A stretch of 64,000 nucleotides of DNA from Hydrogenophaga sp040372165 (lineage in GTDB: Bacteria > Pseudomonadota > Gammaproteobacteria > Burkholderiales > Burkholderiaceae_C), in contig NZ_BAABWG010000002.1 in NCBI RefSeq assembly GCF_040372165.1, positions 682,001 to 746,000 on the forward strand. The letters are read 5' to 3'. Shown here in pieces: positions 17,074 to 25,181 of the stretch. The notes under the pieces are model-generated. The model was given only the letters and a program-made list of their open reading frames with translations. It was not told the DNA's origin and did no database searches. Numbering within the stretch: position 1 is the first letter of the stretch; each line of letters begins with the position of its first letter. The position numbers were made by a program, and so were the translations under genes.

Positions 17074-17934
17074 ATGAACAGCAAGCACAAGCTTGGCGCT
17101 GCGCGCGGGCGCGCCAAATCTGTCGCCACCACCACCACAACAACAAGAACAAAAGCCATCGCTCTGGCCGCTGCGTGTCTTTTCGCCCTTGGCCTGTCGG
17201 CTGCCCATGCCGATCAAGAGGTGTCGGTGGGCCGTGTCGATGTGCAGTTGCCTGGTGAAGGGTGGCGCGTCGTCTCCATCGATGACCGCGGAAACCGACT
17301 CGTTGGGCCGGGCCTTGATTACCGCCAGACAGCTGAATCCAAAGTCATGGTGCACCTAGGCGAGGACAAGGTTTTGAACGCCTTGGTGGTGGTTCGGGCC
17401 AACGTCTCAGGCCGGGGGCGGTCTTCCGGGGTGCGCTACCCCGGCGCCAAGTGCGTTGGCCCATCCGAGATGTTCTCTGAAGGCGACCCCACCACGCCGG
17501 CGCCCACCTCTTTCCGTTGCCTCCAAGTCACTGCCGAGCACGACCTTGCTTCCTCGCCGGCCCTGGATGACGCCACCAAGGCTGCGATCGCAAAAGAAGG
17601 GTGGGTGCTTCCACCATCCGTCTTCTTCGCGACGGCCAGCCAGTATGCCAACACGGCAGCCTTTGCACATGTCGTGGCCGTGGTTCGCCCCCTGGCACCC
17701 ATGGGCGCTCCCGGCACGGGCGATTCAGAGACGGCACTGCCTCCAGGTGTTTCAGCATCCAGCGTTCAGTGGGCGCGGCAACTGCAGGAAGCGGTGACCG
17801 ACAGCGTGTACAGCTTCGGTGGCGACCTGGAAGTGCCGCCGCTGAAATATGCAGAAGCCGTTGCGCAGGCAACCGAGACGCCAGCGCCGGCATCAGAACC
17901 AGCGCCCGAAGCAGCCGAAAAGCCGGCTGAGTGA
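17074..17934 (+). CDS. Uncharacterised exported protein with acidic-proline tail (286 aa)
   Basis: A GGGAGG ribosome binding site precedes the ATG at 17074. A long basic leader with a run of threonines (VATTTTTTRTK) precedes the signal segment (about residues 27-45, ALAAACLFALGLSAAHA). The mature domain begins DQEVSVGRVDVQLPGEGWRV. The C-terminal 25 residues are Ala/Pro/Glu-rich (ETPAPASEPAPEAAEKP), like periplasm-spanning or linker tails. I recognise no family. The stop is 80 bases before the next gene on the same strand. Confidence 0.72.
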   Translation: MNSKHKLGAARGRAKSVATTTTTTRTKAIALAAACLFALGLSAAHADQEVSVGRVDVQLPGEGWRVVSIDDRGNRLVGPGLDYRQTAESKVMVHLGEDKVLNALVVVRANVSGRGRSSGVRYPGAKCVGPSEMFSEGDPTTPAPTSFRCLQVTAEHDLASSPALDDATKAAIAKEGWVLPPSVFFATASQYANTAAFAHVVAVVRPLAPMGAPGTGDSETALPPGVSASSVQWARQLQEAVTDSVYSFGGDLEVPPLKYAEAVAQATETPAPASEPAPEAAEKPAE

Positions 17935-18014
17935 GCTTGGCTGGCGTGGCGAAGGCTGCACATGCTGCAACCATCGCCACAGCCCGTGACCGTCGAGACT
18001 ATGGGAGGGAAGCA

Positions 18015-19235
18015 ATGACCACAAACAATGCCAAGGGCGAGAAGGTCGTCGCTGATAAGACCAGCGACGATAACGCCGGCGCTGATTCTGCTTCCGGTTT
18101 CGGCACCGAACGAATGTTGGGCTCGTTTTACCGTGCCGGGCAAACCGCGTTGCGCAGCCTGAAAGAGCTGCCACTGGCACCGATTGGCGTGGGCGCCACC
18201 AGCCTTGGCCTGCTGCTGCTCTACTGGTACTTCTGGAGCATTGGGTATGTCCCGGCGGAGTTTGGCGCGGTGGCTACGCTGGCAGGCATTGCCTTTGCCA
18301 TGGTGGTTGTCTATGTAGCCTGGGTCGGCTTGGCCCTGGTCGGGCCGTATGTCTTGTACCAACGGAGTCTGTCGCCGTTTGCATCGGTGGAAACGGCTGA
18401 AGATTGCCCTCAATCTGTGCGGGCTTTCGACTGGCACCTGCTAGGGCTTCAAGTCGGTGGCGTTGGGTTCTCTATCTGTGCGATGGCTGCGGTGCAAACA
18501 GCCCGATGCAGTCCTCATGCGAGCTTTTGGTGGAAGGTTGGATTGCCGTTGTTCGCGGCATTGCTTCTTGCCTGCGTGAGTCTGATGAAGCAACCGCACA
18601 ACCGCCGTTCGCGTTGGAGCACTTTAAGCAACTGCTTGATAACGGCTGGCTTCTCGACGATAGCAGTGAGCGTTTTCTTCGACCTGTTCTTGTCTCCGCC
18701 AGGAGCAGGGTCGTGGTTGCAGGTCACTGCAATGGCGGTGGTTCCACTGGTACTGTTTGTGGCGAATGCTTGGGCAGTCTCCCGAATCCCTGCGCTTGTC
18801 TGGGGCGTTGCGCTTTCCTTCATGTTGCCCGCACTGCTGTACTTCTTGCCCGACCTTGCGGGACATAAGAATTACCTCCCGCGAAAGATCGCAAACCTCG
18901 CCGGTATCAGCGATGCCAAACCATCCTTGCTTCTCGTCGATGCCTCCACCTGCCAGCTGGTCGCTTCTGCAGTCAATCTGAATCCTGATGCCTCAGGCAC
19001 CTACGCGTGCGAGGAAGGCAAGCCATGGCAACCTATCCATGTCCATGTGCTCTCTACCGTCGGTTCCAAATGGTTGCTCGACGTGTTGCCTCCCGTTGGC
19101 AACTCAGCCATGGCTTCGACACCGAGCAACGCGAACAGTCAACAGCCTTTGGCGCGTGTGTCCGTGAGTGCATCGTCCGTGCAGCGCATCGAGGTGCATG
19201 AAGCGCCTGTGAGCCATTGCCCGATTTCGCAGTGA
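18015..19235 (+). CDS. Uncharacterised multi-pass membrane protein (406 aa)
   Basis: The ATG at 18015 follows GGGAGGGA. The protein has a hydrophilic N-terminus of about 50 residues and about eight hydrophobic segments between residues 60 and 290. A C-terminal domain of about 110 residues follows (from about KIANLAGISDAKPSLLLVDA), probably on one face of the membrane. The tail contains ICEEGK-like text only as YACEEGKPW. No transporter motif is recognised. It may form a unit with the exported protein encoded just upstream. Confidence 0.7.
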   Translation: MTTNNAKGEKVVADKTSDDNAGADSASGFGTERMLGSFYRAGQTALRSLKELPLAPIGVGATSLGLLLLYWYFWSIGYVPAEFGAVATLAGIAFAMVVVYVAWVGLALVGPYVLYQRSLSPFASVETAEDCPQSVRAFDWHLLGLQVGGVGFSICAMAAVQTARCSPHASFWWKVGLPLFAALLLACVSLMKQPHNRRSRWSTLSNCLITAGFSTIAVSVFFDLFLSPPGAGSWLQVTAMAVVPLVLFVANAWAVSRIPALVWGVALSFMLPALLYFLPDLAGHKNYLPRKIANLAGISDAKPSLLLVDASTCQLVASAVNLNPDASGTYACEEGKPWQPIHVHVLSTVGSKWLLDVLPPVGNSAMASTPSNANSQQPLARVSVSASSVQRIEVHEAPVSHCPISQ

Positions 19236-19270
19236 GACGCTTCGCGGAATGCCTGCCGCTGGAACCCTTG

Positions 19271-19354
19271 AGTACCTTCCTCCCTTTTGTGTAGGTCCTG
19301 ACAGGCCCGCACTTCGCACCATCCCCAAAGCGGGGTAGGCTTGTTTCCAATTGT
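19271..19354. repeat. 84-bp dispersed repeat, copy B
   Basis: Gapless counterpart of 15028-15111. It sits 50 bases before the lipoprotein gene at 19405, as copy A sits upstream of the exported-protein gene at 15202. The variable part is confined to the central 20 bases. Confidence 0.75.
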
Positions 19355-19404
19355 TATTGGGCGAGTTCGATTCGCCCTTCGCCCGGCCGAGGAGACCAGG
19401 AGCT

Positions 19405-19854
19405 ATGAACAAAACCATTCGCGTTTCGCTGATGTTGGGGGCGATGCTTGCACTGGCGGGGTGCGCGAGCAAGAACACGTCATATGTGAACAAGGCGACG
19501 GGAGAGACGCGCTACTGCACCGCCTCCGGAATCGGCTTCGTGGGTGCACCAATGGCACTGCACATGCATGACGTCTGCGCGCAAAACATGCAGGCAGCTG
19601 GCTTCGAAGCGGTGGGGCCATCGAAGCTCACCATTTCAACCGACGAGCCTGAAGCTGAGATATATGCCGGTCCAAATGAGTATTCACTGAATACGCGCAT
19701 TGGCACATCACCGTTCGAGCTGGTCCACCCGCAGAACGGTCGGTTATGGACTTACGAGTGCTATCAAGCGCGCAAAGCTGGCAAAAACACCAAACCTGTC
19801 TGCGTGCCACCCACCGAGGGCGACAGGTCGGTTTCGCTGACATTCGCAGACTGA
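19405..19854 (+). CDS. Uncharacterised lipoprotein (149 aa)
   Basis: AGGAG precedes the ATG at 19405. The lipoprotein signal ends in ALAGC with cysteine 20. The mature part has the segment SKLTISTDEPEAEIYAG followed by GTSPFELVHPQNGRLWTYEC, which resembles the PEGA-type beta domain of surface lipoproteins (a hydrophobic-acidic strand then GTSPF). That resemblance is by eye. It ends 6 bases before the NYN-domain gene, so the two are probably co-transcribed. Confidence 0.75.
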   Translation: MNKTIRVSLMLGAMLALAGCASKNTSYVNKATGETRYCTASGIGFVGAPMALHMHDVCAQNMQAAGFEAVGPSKLTISTDEPEAEIYAGPNEYSLNTRIGTSPFELVHPQNGRLWTYECYQARKAGKNTKPVCVPPTEGDRSVSLTFAD

Positions 19855-19860
19855 GCCAGC

Positions 19861-20733
19861 ATGGGAGCCAAACAAGACAACACACGGCTGGCTGTGATGA
19901 TCGATGCGGACAATGCGCAGGCATCACTCGTGAGCGAGCTTATGTCGGAGGTTTCGCGCTATGGGTCAGCCACCATCAAGCGTGCCTACGGTGACTGGAC
20001 GACGCCCAACCTCGCCAAATGGAAAAGTGTGCTGCACGCGCATGCCATCCAGCCGGTGCAGCAGTTTCGGTACACCACCGGAAAGAACGCCACGGACTCC
20101 GCGCTCATCATCGACGCCATGGACGTGCTGCACGCAGGGGCAGTGGATGGGTTTTGTCTCGTGTCGTCCGACAGTGACTTCACACGTCTGGCCACTCGCA
20201 TCCGGGAAGATGGCTTGGTGGTGTATGGGTTTGGAGAACGCAAGACCCCCGACCAGTTTGTGGCAGCGTGCGACAAGTTCATCTACACGGAAATTCTGAA
20301 GCCACAAGCCGTGGCTGAGGAGGAAGAGTTGCCGCAACCGAAACCCAAGGCCAAGAAGGTCGGGGCGACAGCGGCAGCTGCGATCCCCGCAAAGGAAAAC
20401 GACCAAGCCGACGTGGCCGCCGCTCCAGCGGCTGAAAAAGAAAAGCCAGCTCAGCCTGAGGACGCCAAGCCCGCAGCAGCCGTGGCTGACATCCCCAAGC
20501 TCAAACCCATGGTCGTGCAGGCGCTGGAAGTGGTGGCCCGAGACGACGGCTGGGCCACCCTGTCATCTCTGGGCAGTCAGCTCAACAGAACCCATCCGTC
20601 TTTTGACCCGCGCAACTATGCAGTCAGCAAGCTGGGCGATCTGATGCGCAAGCAGAACTACCTGGAAATGAAAGAAGTGCCTGTGGGAGACAACGGCCAG
20701 CACGTGCAGTTGTATGTGAGGCGAAAGGCGTGA
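19861..20733 (+). CDS. NYN-domain (LabA/DUF88) ribonuclease with LOTUS/OST-HTH domain
   Basis: A 290-residue protein. Residues about 8-140 are a PIN-like NYN domain with the acidic positions VMIDADN, TDSALIIDAMD and SSDSDFT, which would bind the catalytic metal. An Ala/Pro/Lys/Glu-rich linker follows (about 150-205). Residues about 215-285 fit a LOTUS (OST-HTH) RNA-binding module: LEVVARDDGWATLSSLGSQL and NYAVSKLGDLMRKQ. NYN-LOTUS proteins are predicted endoribonucleases; the target is unknown. Single start at ATG 19861. Confidence 0.92.
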   Translation: MGAKQDNTRLAVMIDADNAQASLVSELMSEVSRYGSATIKRAYGDWTTPNLAKWKSVLHAHAIQPVQQFRYTTGKNATDSALIIDAMDVLHAGAVDGFCLVSSDSDFTRLATRIREDGLVVYGFGERKTPDQFVAACDKFIYTEILKPQAVAEEEELPQPKPKAKKVGATAAAAIPAKENDQADVAAAPAAEKEKPAQPEDAKPAAAVADIPKLKPMVVQALEVVARDDGWATLSSLGSQLNRTHPSFDPRNYAVSKLGDLMRKQNYLEMKEVPVGDNGQHVQLYVRRKA

Positions 20734-20781
20734 GTGAGGCACGAAACGCAAAAAGACAGACCCGGCGCCATTGGCGCTATC

Positions 20782-20862
20782 CAGTCTGGGTGGGGCAAAA
20801 GGCAAGACCCGACCCCTAAGTCCACAGTCTGGGTGGGGCAAAAGGGAAGACCTTGCTCCGAA
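20782..20862. repeat. Two tandem copies of a 43-bp repeat (CAGTCTGGGTGGGGCAAAAG)
   Basis: CAGTCTGGGTGGGGCAAAAG starts at 20782 and again at 20825, with a period of 43 bases; both continue with GCAAGACC- or GAAGACC-type text. The first copy shares its core with 16064-16093. The pair sits at the left border of the AT-rich island and may mark an insertion boundary. Confidence 0.7.
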
Positions 20863-20905
20863 TTTTCCTATTTGTGCACTAGTTTGAAGTGAAGTAAACC
20901 GTTCT

Positions 20906-21934
20906 ATGGCAGAAACTGTAAATATCGGAGAAATATCGAATAGGCTTTCCGAGGATATATTTAAACACTTCGGATGGGTCGTGCACCCAAAAAGGGATGA
21001 TAACTTTCCATGCGTTAATCCCAACCATACCGTTAAGTCCAAGAAGGCTGATGCCTCAGGGAAAAAAATACAGCAGAAGAAAACTCATCCAGGGGATGTT
21101 GTTTTCCATTATCAGGATCCGTATATTGGTAGGAGGGTCTATTTGCATACAGACTTGAAGAGCTATGCAAAAGACTCTGTCTCGTCGGTGAAGTTGCGAT
21201 CGGCAATCGAGTCGTTGGCAATGACTGTCGAGTGTGGTCGCTCGTCGGAAGTCTGGCGAACCAAGTATTCCGTTCCAGAAGGCGAAGCCTTTGATTTACG
21301 AGGGCTACTCTTTGTCCATAATCACGATGGCCTGTACATGGACGATTTCGATGAGACCGTTAGAAAGACTAAGCTAGGCACAATACCTATTGCACCAGGC
21401 GTGTATATCCATCTGATTGGACCTCATGATATTTCTCGATTGTATACAATTGCAAACGACATAATTCGGCTGAAGTACGAGAAATTGTTGCCTGAGAAGT
21501 ATTCATTTTACTATCCTGATTTGGTGATGTGGCATAGAAAAGGTGATGTGTATTCACAGTCAGCTACGATAGAGGCGTTGACTGCACCTTACTTTATAAT
21601 TAATTACGAAGGAAATAATAAGCTTTCTTCGGGATATGTTATTTACTATAATAGAAGTGGATCATCAGTCGCTGAATTTCAGTACTTCTTGGATAGTTTG
21701 TCTCGGTATCAAATGTTAGAGCCCGATAAATTTATCCGAATCAGAATGGTTTCTAAAGCTCCAAGCGAAGAGTATCTTAGCCATTTTGACGCGGCGAAGG
21801 AGCAGTACGCACGTGCATGGGGGTTTGACGAGTCTAGGATGGAAGTGATGAATGCAATACAGTTGTCGCCTGTGACCGCTGTAGCGTCAACATATTCAGC
21901 GCCAATAATTGGCTGGAGAGCTGGGAATGATTAA
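20906..21934 (+). CDS. Predicted PD-(D/E)XK nuclease, first gene of an AT-rich three-gene operon
   Basis: A 342-residue soluble protein. The N-terminal helix (IGEISNRLSEDIFKHFGW) is followed by THPGDVVFHYQ and VYLHTDLKSYAK. D64 and D83-x-K85 are spaced like the PD-(D/E)XK core, with E9 or E16 as the helix acidic residue. After residue 120 there is a second domain with strands such as GTIPIAPGVYIHLIGPHD. It overlaps the next gene by 8 bases (ATG at 21927). The gene is far richer in A+T than its neighbours, which suggests recent transfer. I do not know a named family; a defence or restriction role is inference. Confidence 0.75.
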   Translation: MAETVNIGEISNRLSEDIFKHFGWVVHPKRDDNFPCVNPNHTVKSKKADASGKKIQQKKTHPGDVVFHYQDPYIGRRVYLHTDLKSYAKDSVSSVKLRSAIESLAMTVECGRSSEVWRTKYSVPEGEAFDLRGLLFVHNHDGLYMDDFDETVRKTKLGTIPIAPGVYIHLIGPHDISRLYTIANDIIRLKYEKLLPEKYSFYYPDLVMWHRKGDVYSQSATIEALTAPYFIINYEGNNKLSSGYVIYYNRSGSSVAEFQYFLDSLSRYQMLEPDKFIRIRMVSKAPSEEYLSHFDAAKEQYARAWGFDESRMEVMNAIQLSPVTAVASTYSAPIIGWRAGND

Positions 21935-23021
21935 AGGATCATCGATCTATTACGCTACGGATAAGAATATCTATGATGCCTTAAATCAGTCTAAGGTCGA
22001 TGCGGAAACCATTCAAACTATGTTTCGACGAAGAAATATCGTTTGCTCAAAGCTCACAAAGCGTGAAGAGCTCGCCAGGTTCTTTAGTAGGTTGCCGCAT
22101 GATTACCTGGATCATCAAGATTTATCCAATCGACTCGGGATAAATCCTCGTCGTGAACGCGTCACAGCTGTGGATCTGCTGGGAAAACTGGTTCCAATGG
22201 ATGCGACGCAGCGAGCAATTGACACCGTCAAGTCTAAGCTCGAGTCGGAGGGTGACACTGTTAGGGTGAACCAAGATGGCTGTAAGTTCTATGTCTCAGT
22301 TTCATATTCGATCGTGGATTACAAGAGGTCAGAATTCAGTCAGCTACAACATCGGACCGGTGTCGTAGAACTTATTCCAGAGAGCGATCGCTATGTGATT
22401 AGAAGCCCAAAATCAGATTATCTTGAAATTGTGCGGGATAAGTTAGTTCAAGAAATTCTGGTCGAGGTTGGGGGTGGGCTGATTCGAAAGGAAATATCTC
22501 TATATGAGTATCCTTTGGCCTCAGTACGGAGTAAGTTTTTTTATGATCTGATGTCAGATCTTCCTGGCTTCTATAGAAGAGATGTGACCGATGTGTATGT
22601 TTATAAGCCTCTTCCGGACGAAGATGAGGATGGGACCACTCAGGAGGAGATAGACCCTCATGTTGAGCGAGTCATGCTGAAGGGCGTCGGTGTTTCTCAG
22701 TCCGATCTGCTGAATAACCTTACCAGGGACAAGGAGTATTACATTGTCAAGGTGGGGTGGATTGCCCAATCTGTGTTGGCGAAGGGGGCCGGCTTTGATA
22801 TCGAAGCAGCGTTTTCCAACCCAAGAGATTGCACAGGTTTTTCCTATATTTTGCGGGGAGTTTACGATCTTGGGGAAGGTAATCGCCTGTCGAAGACTCG
22901 GCGATCTCCTAGTGCAAGTGAGGCAGATGTTATTGCGAAAGTTATTGAGCAGAAGGCACGAGAACTACTGATTTTATTGGCGAACGAAGATGCTGTAGAG
23001 GCCTCGAATGAAACGGTATAA
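21927..23021 (+). CDS. Uncharacterised protein, second gene of the AT-rich operon (364 aa)
   Basis: The start at ATG 21927 has GGAG 9 bases upstream and overlaps the nuclease gene; an in-frame start at 21909 is less likely. Residues about 8-75 are a helical, charged region (DALNQSKVDAETIQTMFRRR) that looks like a small DNA- or protein-binding helix bundle, such as a SAP-like domain. The middle is beta-rich (KFYVSVSYSIVDYKRSEF). The end contains YYIVKVGWIAQSVLAKGAG. No catalytic motif is visible. It overlaps the third gene by 14 bases. Function unknown. Confidence 0.75.
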   Translation: MIKGSSIYYATDKNIYDALNQSKVDAETIQTMFRRRNIVCSKLTKREELARFFSRLPHDYLDHQDLSNRLGINPRRERVTAVDLLGKLVPMDATQRAIDTVKSKLESEGDTVRVNQDGCKFYVSVSYSIVDYKRSEFSQLQHRTGVVELIPESDRYVIRSPKSDYLEIVRDKLVQEILVEVGGGLIRKEISLYEYPLASVRSKFFYDLMSDLPGFYRRDVTDVYVYKPLPDEDEDGTTQEEIDPHVERVMLKGVGVSQSDLLNNLTRDKEYYIVKVGWIAQSVLAKGAGFDIEAAFSNPRDCTGFSYILRGVYDLGEGNRLSKTRRSPSASEADVIAKVIEQKARELLILLANEDAVEASNETV

Positions 23022-23700
23022 ATGGTTTCGTATTAGCCTTCCAATCGATCTCCAGTTGCTGTTGGATAGATTGAATTCAAATCCCTTTTTGGGCGATGTG
23101 GATTTTGGATTCGGTTTTGTGGCGGGTAGTGGAGGTCGTATTAGATTTCGGTATTATAGAAGGGTGAAGCTCGTAGTTGGTTTTGTTGATGAGCGTGGTG
23201 ATCCTGCTAATAGACTGATTGACTCGATTGAGTCTTTTGAGTTTGAGTTCATTTCCTCAAATGGGCTTTTGATTATTAGGATAGATGATCCGCCGCGTTC
23301 GATAAAATCGCTTCTCGATAGATTGGAGCGTGCTTGTGGCGAAGGATTTTCAGTGGAGTTGATGACGTTCCCATTTGATTGTCATCAGATAATTCTCTCT
23401 GGACCTAAGTCTACTCGACTGATTGCACTTAAAGGGGCTGGCGCGGATCGTCGGCGGAACTATGTCGCAAGGGTTGAAGTCGCGTCGAGAGAAGGCATTG
23501 TCCTTGAGCATTTGACAGTGCTTCGCGGCTTAGATTTTTCCATCGAAAACTCTACGTATGAGGTGATCACAAATGAAGGAAAAGGGCAAGTGGCCTTTTT
23601 GGCTTCAGGGGTAGTGCGTTTTAGCGATCAAATTGCCGATAGCCTATTGGTGGCTTTCGAGGGCTACTTGCTAGATGGCAATGAACATGGACGTCTCTAG
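23008..23700 (+). CDS. Uncharacterised protein, third gene of the AT-rich operon (230 aa)
   Basis: A 230-residue soluble protein, low GC like the two genes before it. It overlaps the second gene by 14 bases, with a start at 23008. It is predicted as alternating strand and helix: KWFRISLPIDLQLLLDRLNS, then a Gly/Phe-rich turn (GFGFVAGSGGRIRFRYYRR). A long-beta region follows (LIDSIESFEFEFISSNGLLI). I recognise no family or catalytic residues. Tight overlaps imply that all three products work together. Confidence 0.72.
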   Translation: MKRYKWFRISLPIDLQLLLDRLNSNPFLGDVDFGFGFVAGSGGRIRFRYYRRVKLVVGFVDERGDPANRLIDSIESFEFEFISSNGLLIIRIDDPPRSIKSLLDRLERACGEGFSVELMTFPFDCHQIILSGPKSTRLIALKGAGADRRRNYVARVEVASREGIVLEHLTVLRGLDFSIENSTYEVITNEGKGQVAFLASGVVRFSDQIADSLLVAFEGYLLDGNEHGRL

Positions 23701-23721
23701 GTGGACCTCGCGGAGGCCTAG
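23697..23721 (+). other. Imperfect hairpin at the end of the AT-rich operon
   Basis: CTAGG/CCTAG and CCTC/GAGG can pair, starting within the stop codon of the gene ending at 23700. There is no T run, so it is not a typical terminator, but it marks the return to GC-rich DNA. Confidence 0.35.
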
Positions 23722-23771
23722 GGGCCAGCTCTTGCGATTTGCGTCAAGCCCTTTTCAACCAGCCCGCAAGC

Positions 23772-24194
23772 TCACCTTAAAGACGACCCAGACAACCAAG
23801 TCGCAGCAAGGAACATGGGTAGCACTGCGGCTTCGATGACCATGTGAATCATGAGCCAGTCGGCGTTGCTCTCTGGCGTTGTTTGGCCGCTGTAGAAGAG
23901 GAAGGCAGACTCCCCTCGTGCCAGCGCCTTGTAGGCATTCGAGACGATCGCTTGCACGACGAGTGGGAAGGCAGACCAAAAGATGGATATCCCATCGCCA
24001 AGCAGGATGGCGAGCAAGGTGTTGGTAACCACGATCGCCCAGACGACCTTGTCGTAGCGCACCCTGAAGTTGAGCCAGCTGCAGTCTTTGACTTTCTCAA
24101 AGTCTTCCTCTCTTTCCGCTGGCGGCTGGTTCTCGCCTGGCCCATCTGGCTTGGGCGGCAGGGGATGGGGTGAGTCGGAGTCGTCGGTTGACAT
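23772..24194 (-). CDS. Uncharacterised membrane protein (140 aa)
   Basis: The start at 24194 (MSTDDSDSPHP) is an ATG; a TTG at 24221 is in frame and nearly abuts the upstream gene's stop. The N-terminal 45 residues are acidic and proline-rich. Two hydrophobic segments follow (VVWAIVVTNTLLAIL and the IFWSAFPLVVQAIV region), then a third near the C-terminus (AAVLPMFLAATWL). No family recognised. It forms a pair with the lipoprotein gene just upstream, separated by about 28 bases from this ATG. Confidence 0.7.
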   Translation of the reverse strand: MSTDDSDSPHPLPPKPDGPGENQPPAEREEDFEKVKDCSWLNFRVRYDKVVWAIVVTNTLLAILLGDGISIFWSAFPLVVQAIVSNAYKALARGESAFLFYSGQTTPESNADWLMIHMVIEAAVLPMFLAATWLSGSSLR

Positions 24195-24222
24195 GGCGCT
24201 TTCGCGTTCCGCAGGTGGCAAG

Positions 24223-24606
24223 TCAGAGGTTGTTCGACTTGTCGATGAAGGACGTTAGCGACTCGATGTTGCCGCTGCTGTCGAGCTTGATTTCAACGCG
24301 GATATCGCGGCGGTTGGCTTTGTAGCCTTCGCCCTTGTGCGTTGCGTAGGTGATGGTGTTGCCCGATTCGTTGGCCTCACCTTCACCCAAACCACCGAGA
24401 AACGCCAGGGCTGTTTCTTTACTGGTCCCGATGGGCAGGTACTTCAAGACAATGCCATTGATCTCGTTGCGCTGTGTACGGTCGTAGATGATCTTGGCGT
24501 CGTAGATCTCATCGAGCATGGCGTGCCGCTCGCTGGCTGTGTGGGTTGTCTGGGCACAGGCAGCCATGGCCGCCGTCATGAAAACGGGAAGAATGATTCT
24601 TCGCAT
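24223..24606 (-). CDS. Uncharacterised lipoprotein (127 aa)
   Basis: GAGGAAA precedes the ATG at 24606. The signal peptide ends in AMAAC with cysteine 17. The mature domain has EINGIVLKYLPIGTSKETALAFLGG, a pattern seen in SmpA/OmlA-like small envelope proteins where a conserved P-IGTS-K turn precedes a helix. That comparison is by eye. The stop is 28 bases before the neighbouring gene's ATG, so the two genes probably form an operon. Confidence 0.75.
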   Translation of the reverse strand: MRRIILPVFMTAAMAACAQTTHTASERHAMLDEIYDAKIIYDRTQRNEINGIVLKYLPIGTSKETALAFLGGLGEGEANESGNTITYATHKGEGYKANRRDIRVEIKLDSSGNIESLTSFIDKSNNL

Positions 24607-24971
24607 TTGTGGGTTTCCTCGCCTGGGTAGTTGGCGGCACAGGTAAAGCCCGCGAGATGCGAGTCCCGAGGCACCTGTGGCCAGTTTGGTCATGCTCGCT
24701 TGAGTTTATTGCTAGATGGCTCAATGTGCGAAGACGGCCCCTGCAGTGATCCCCCATATATGTTCCGTGAGGGCTCGCACATCCAGAGGCTTATGCCGGG
24801 CAACTGCTTGAGGAGGGAAGCCCGGGACGAGCGGGCAGAGACAGCGAAGCCGCAAGAGCCAGAGACGCTTGCGGCTTCATCCTGTCATTGGCCTCTGCTT
24901 TGTGGGTCAGCGGCCGGTCGGAACCATTGTCGTTACTTCCCCCAACTGTCCTTCAACCCCGATGATCGGGC
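24607..24971. other. Intergenic region with one long hairpin
   Basis: No gene is recognised. GAAGCCGCAAG (24846-24856) and CTTGCGGCTTC (24868-24878) form an 11-bp perfect stem with an 11-base loop but no T run. It could be a processing site or a weak terminator for either convergent unit. Confidence 0.5.
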
Positions 24972-25181
24972 TCAGAGCTTGAGGCTCGCGTCAACCACAT
25001 CCTTTTTCGCCGCCTGCGCCATGCGAACGAACTGCGAGCATTGTTCTACCCACTGAAGCCTTTGCAAATAGCTCAGCTGGCCGAAGGCTGCCAGCCGCTC
25101 ATCGCTGACGTAATACGTCCGCTGGTCGCGGGTGGATAGTCGGTGGCCTGCTTCAGCCTCGTTCACTTTTCGCTTCCTCAT
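24972..25181 (-). CDS. Small helical protein, possible partner of a broken nucleotidyltransferase
   Basis: A 69-residue frame starting with ATGA overlapping the stop of the upstream fragment (25178-25315). The middle (DERLAAFGQLSYLQRLQWVEQ) follows the L-S-x-x-QRLQW-x-E pattern of short proteins that often sit beside stand-alone nucleotidyltransferases in betaproteobacteria. This association is from memory. The lysine-rich start (MRKRKVNEAE) has no good ribosome binding site, so its expression probably depended on coupling. It may be a remnant. Confidence 0.55.
   Translation of the reverse strand: MRKRKVNEAEAGHRLSTRDQRTYYVSDERLAAFGQLSYLQRLQWVEQCSQFVRMAQAAKKDVVDASLKL

Noticed and set aside
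20906..23700. The AT-rich island considered as an integron cassette or an insertion sequence.
   Set aside because: No attC-type cores or terminal inverted repeats flank it, and none of the three products resembles a transposase.
24730..24880. Structured-looking segment considered as 6S RNA, SRP RNA or a riboswitch.
   Set aside because: Only one simple hairpin is present; no conserved cores of those RNAs are seen.
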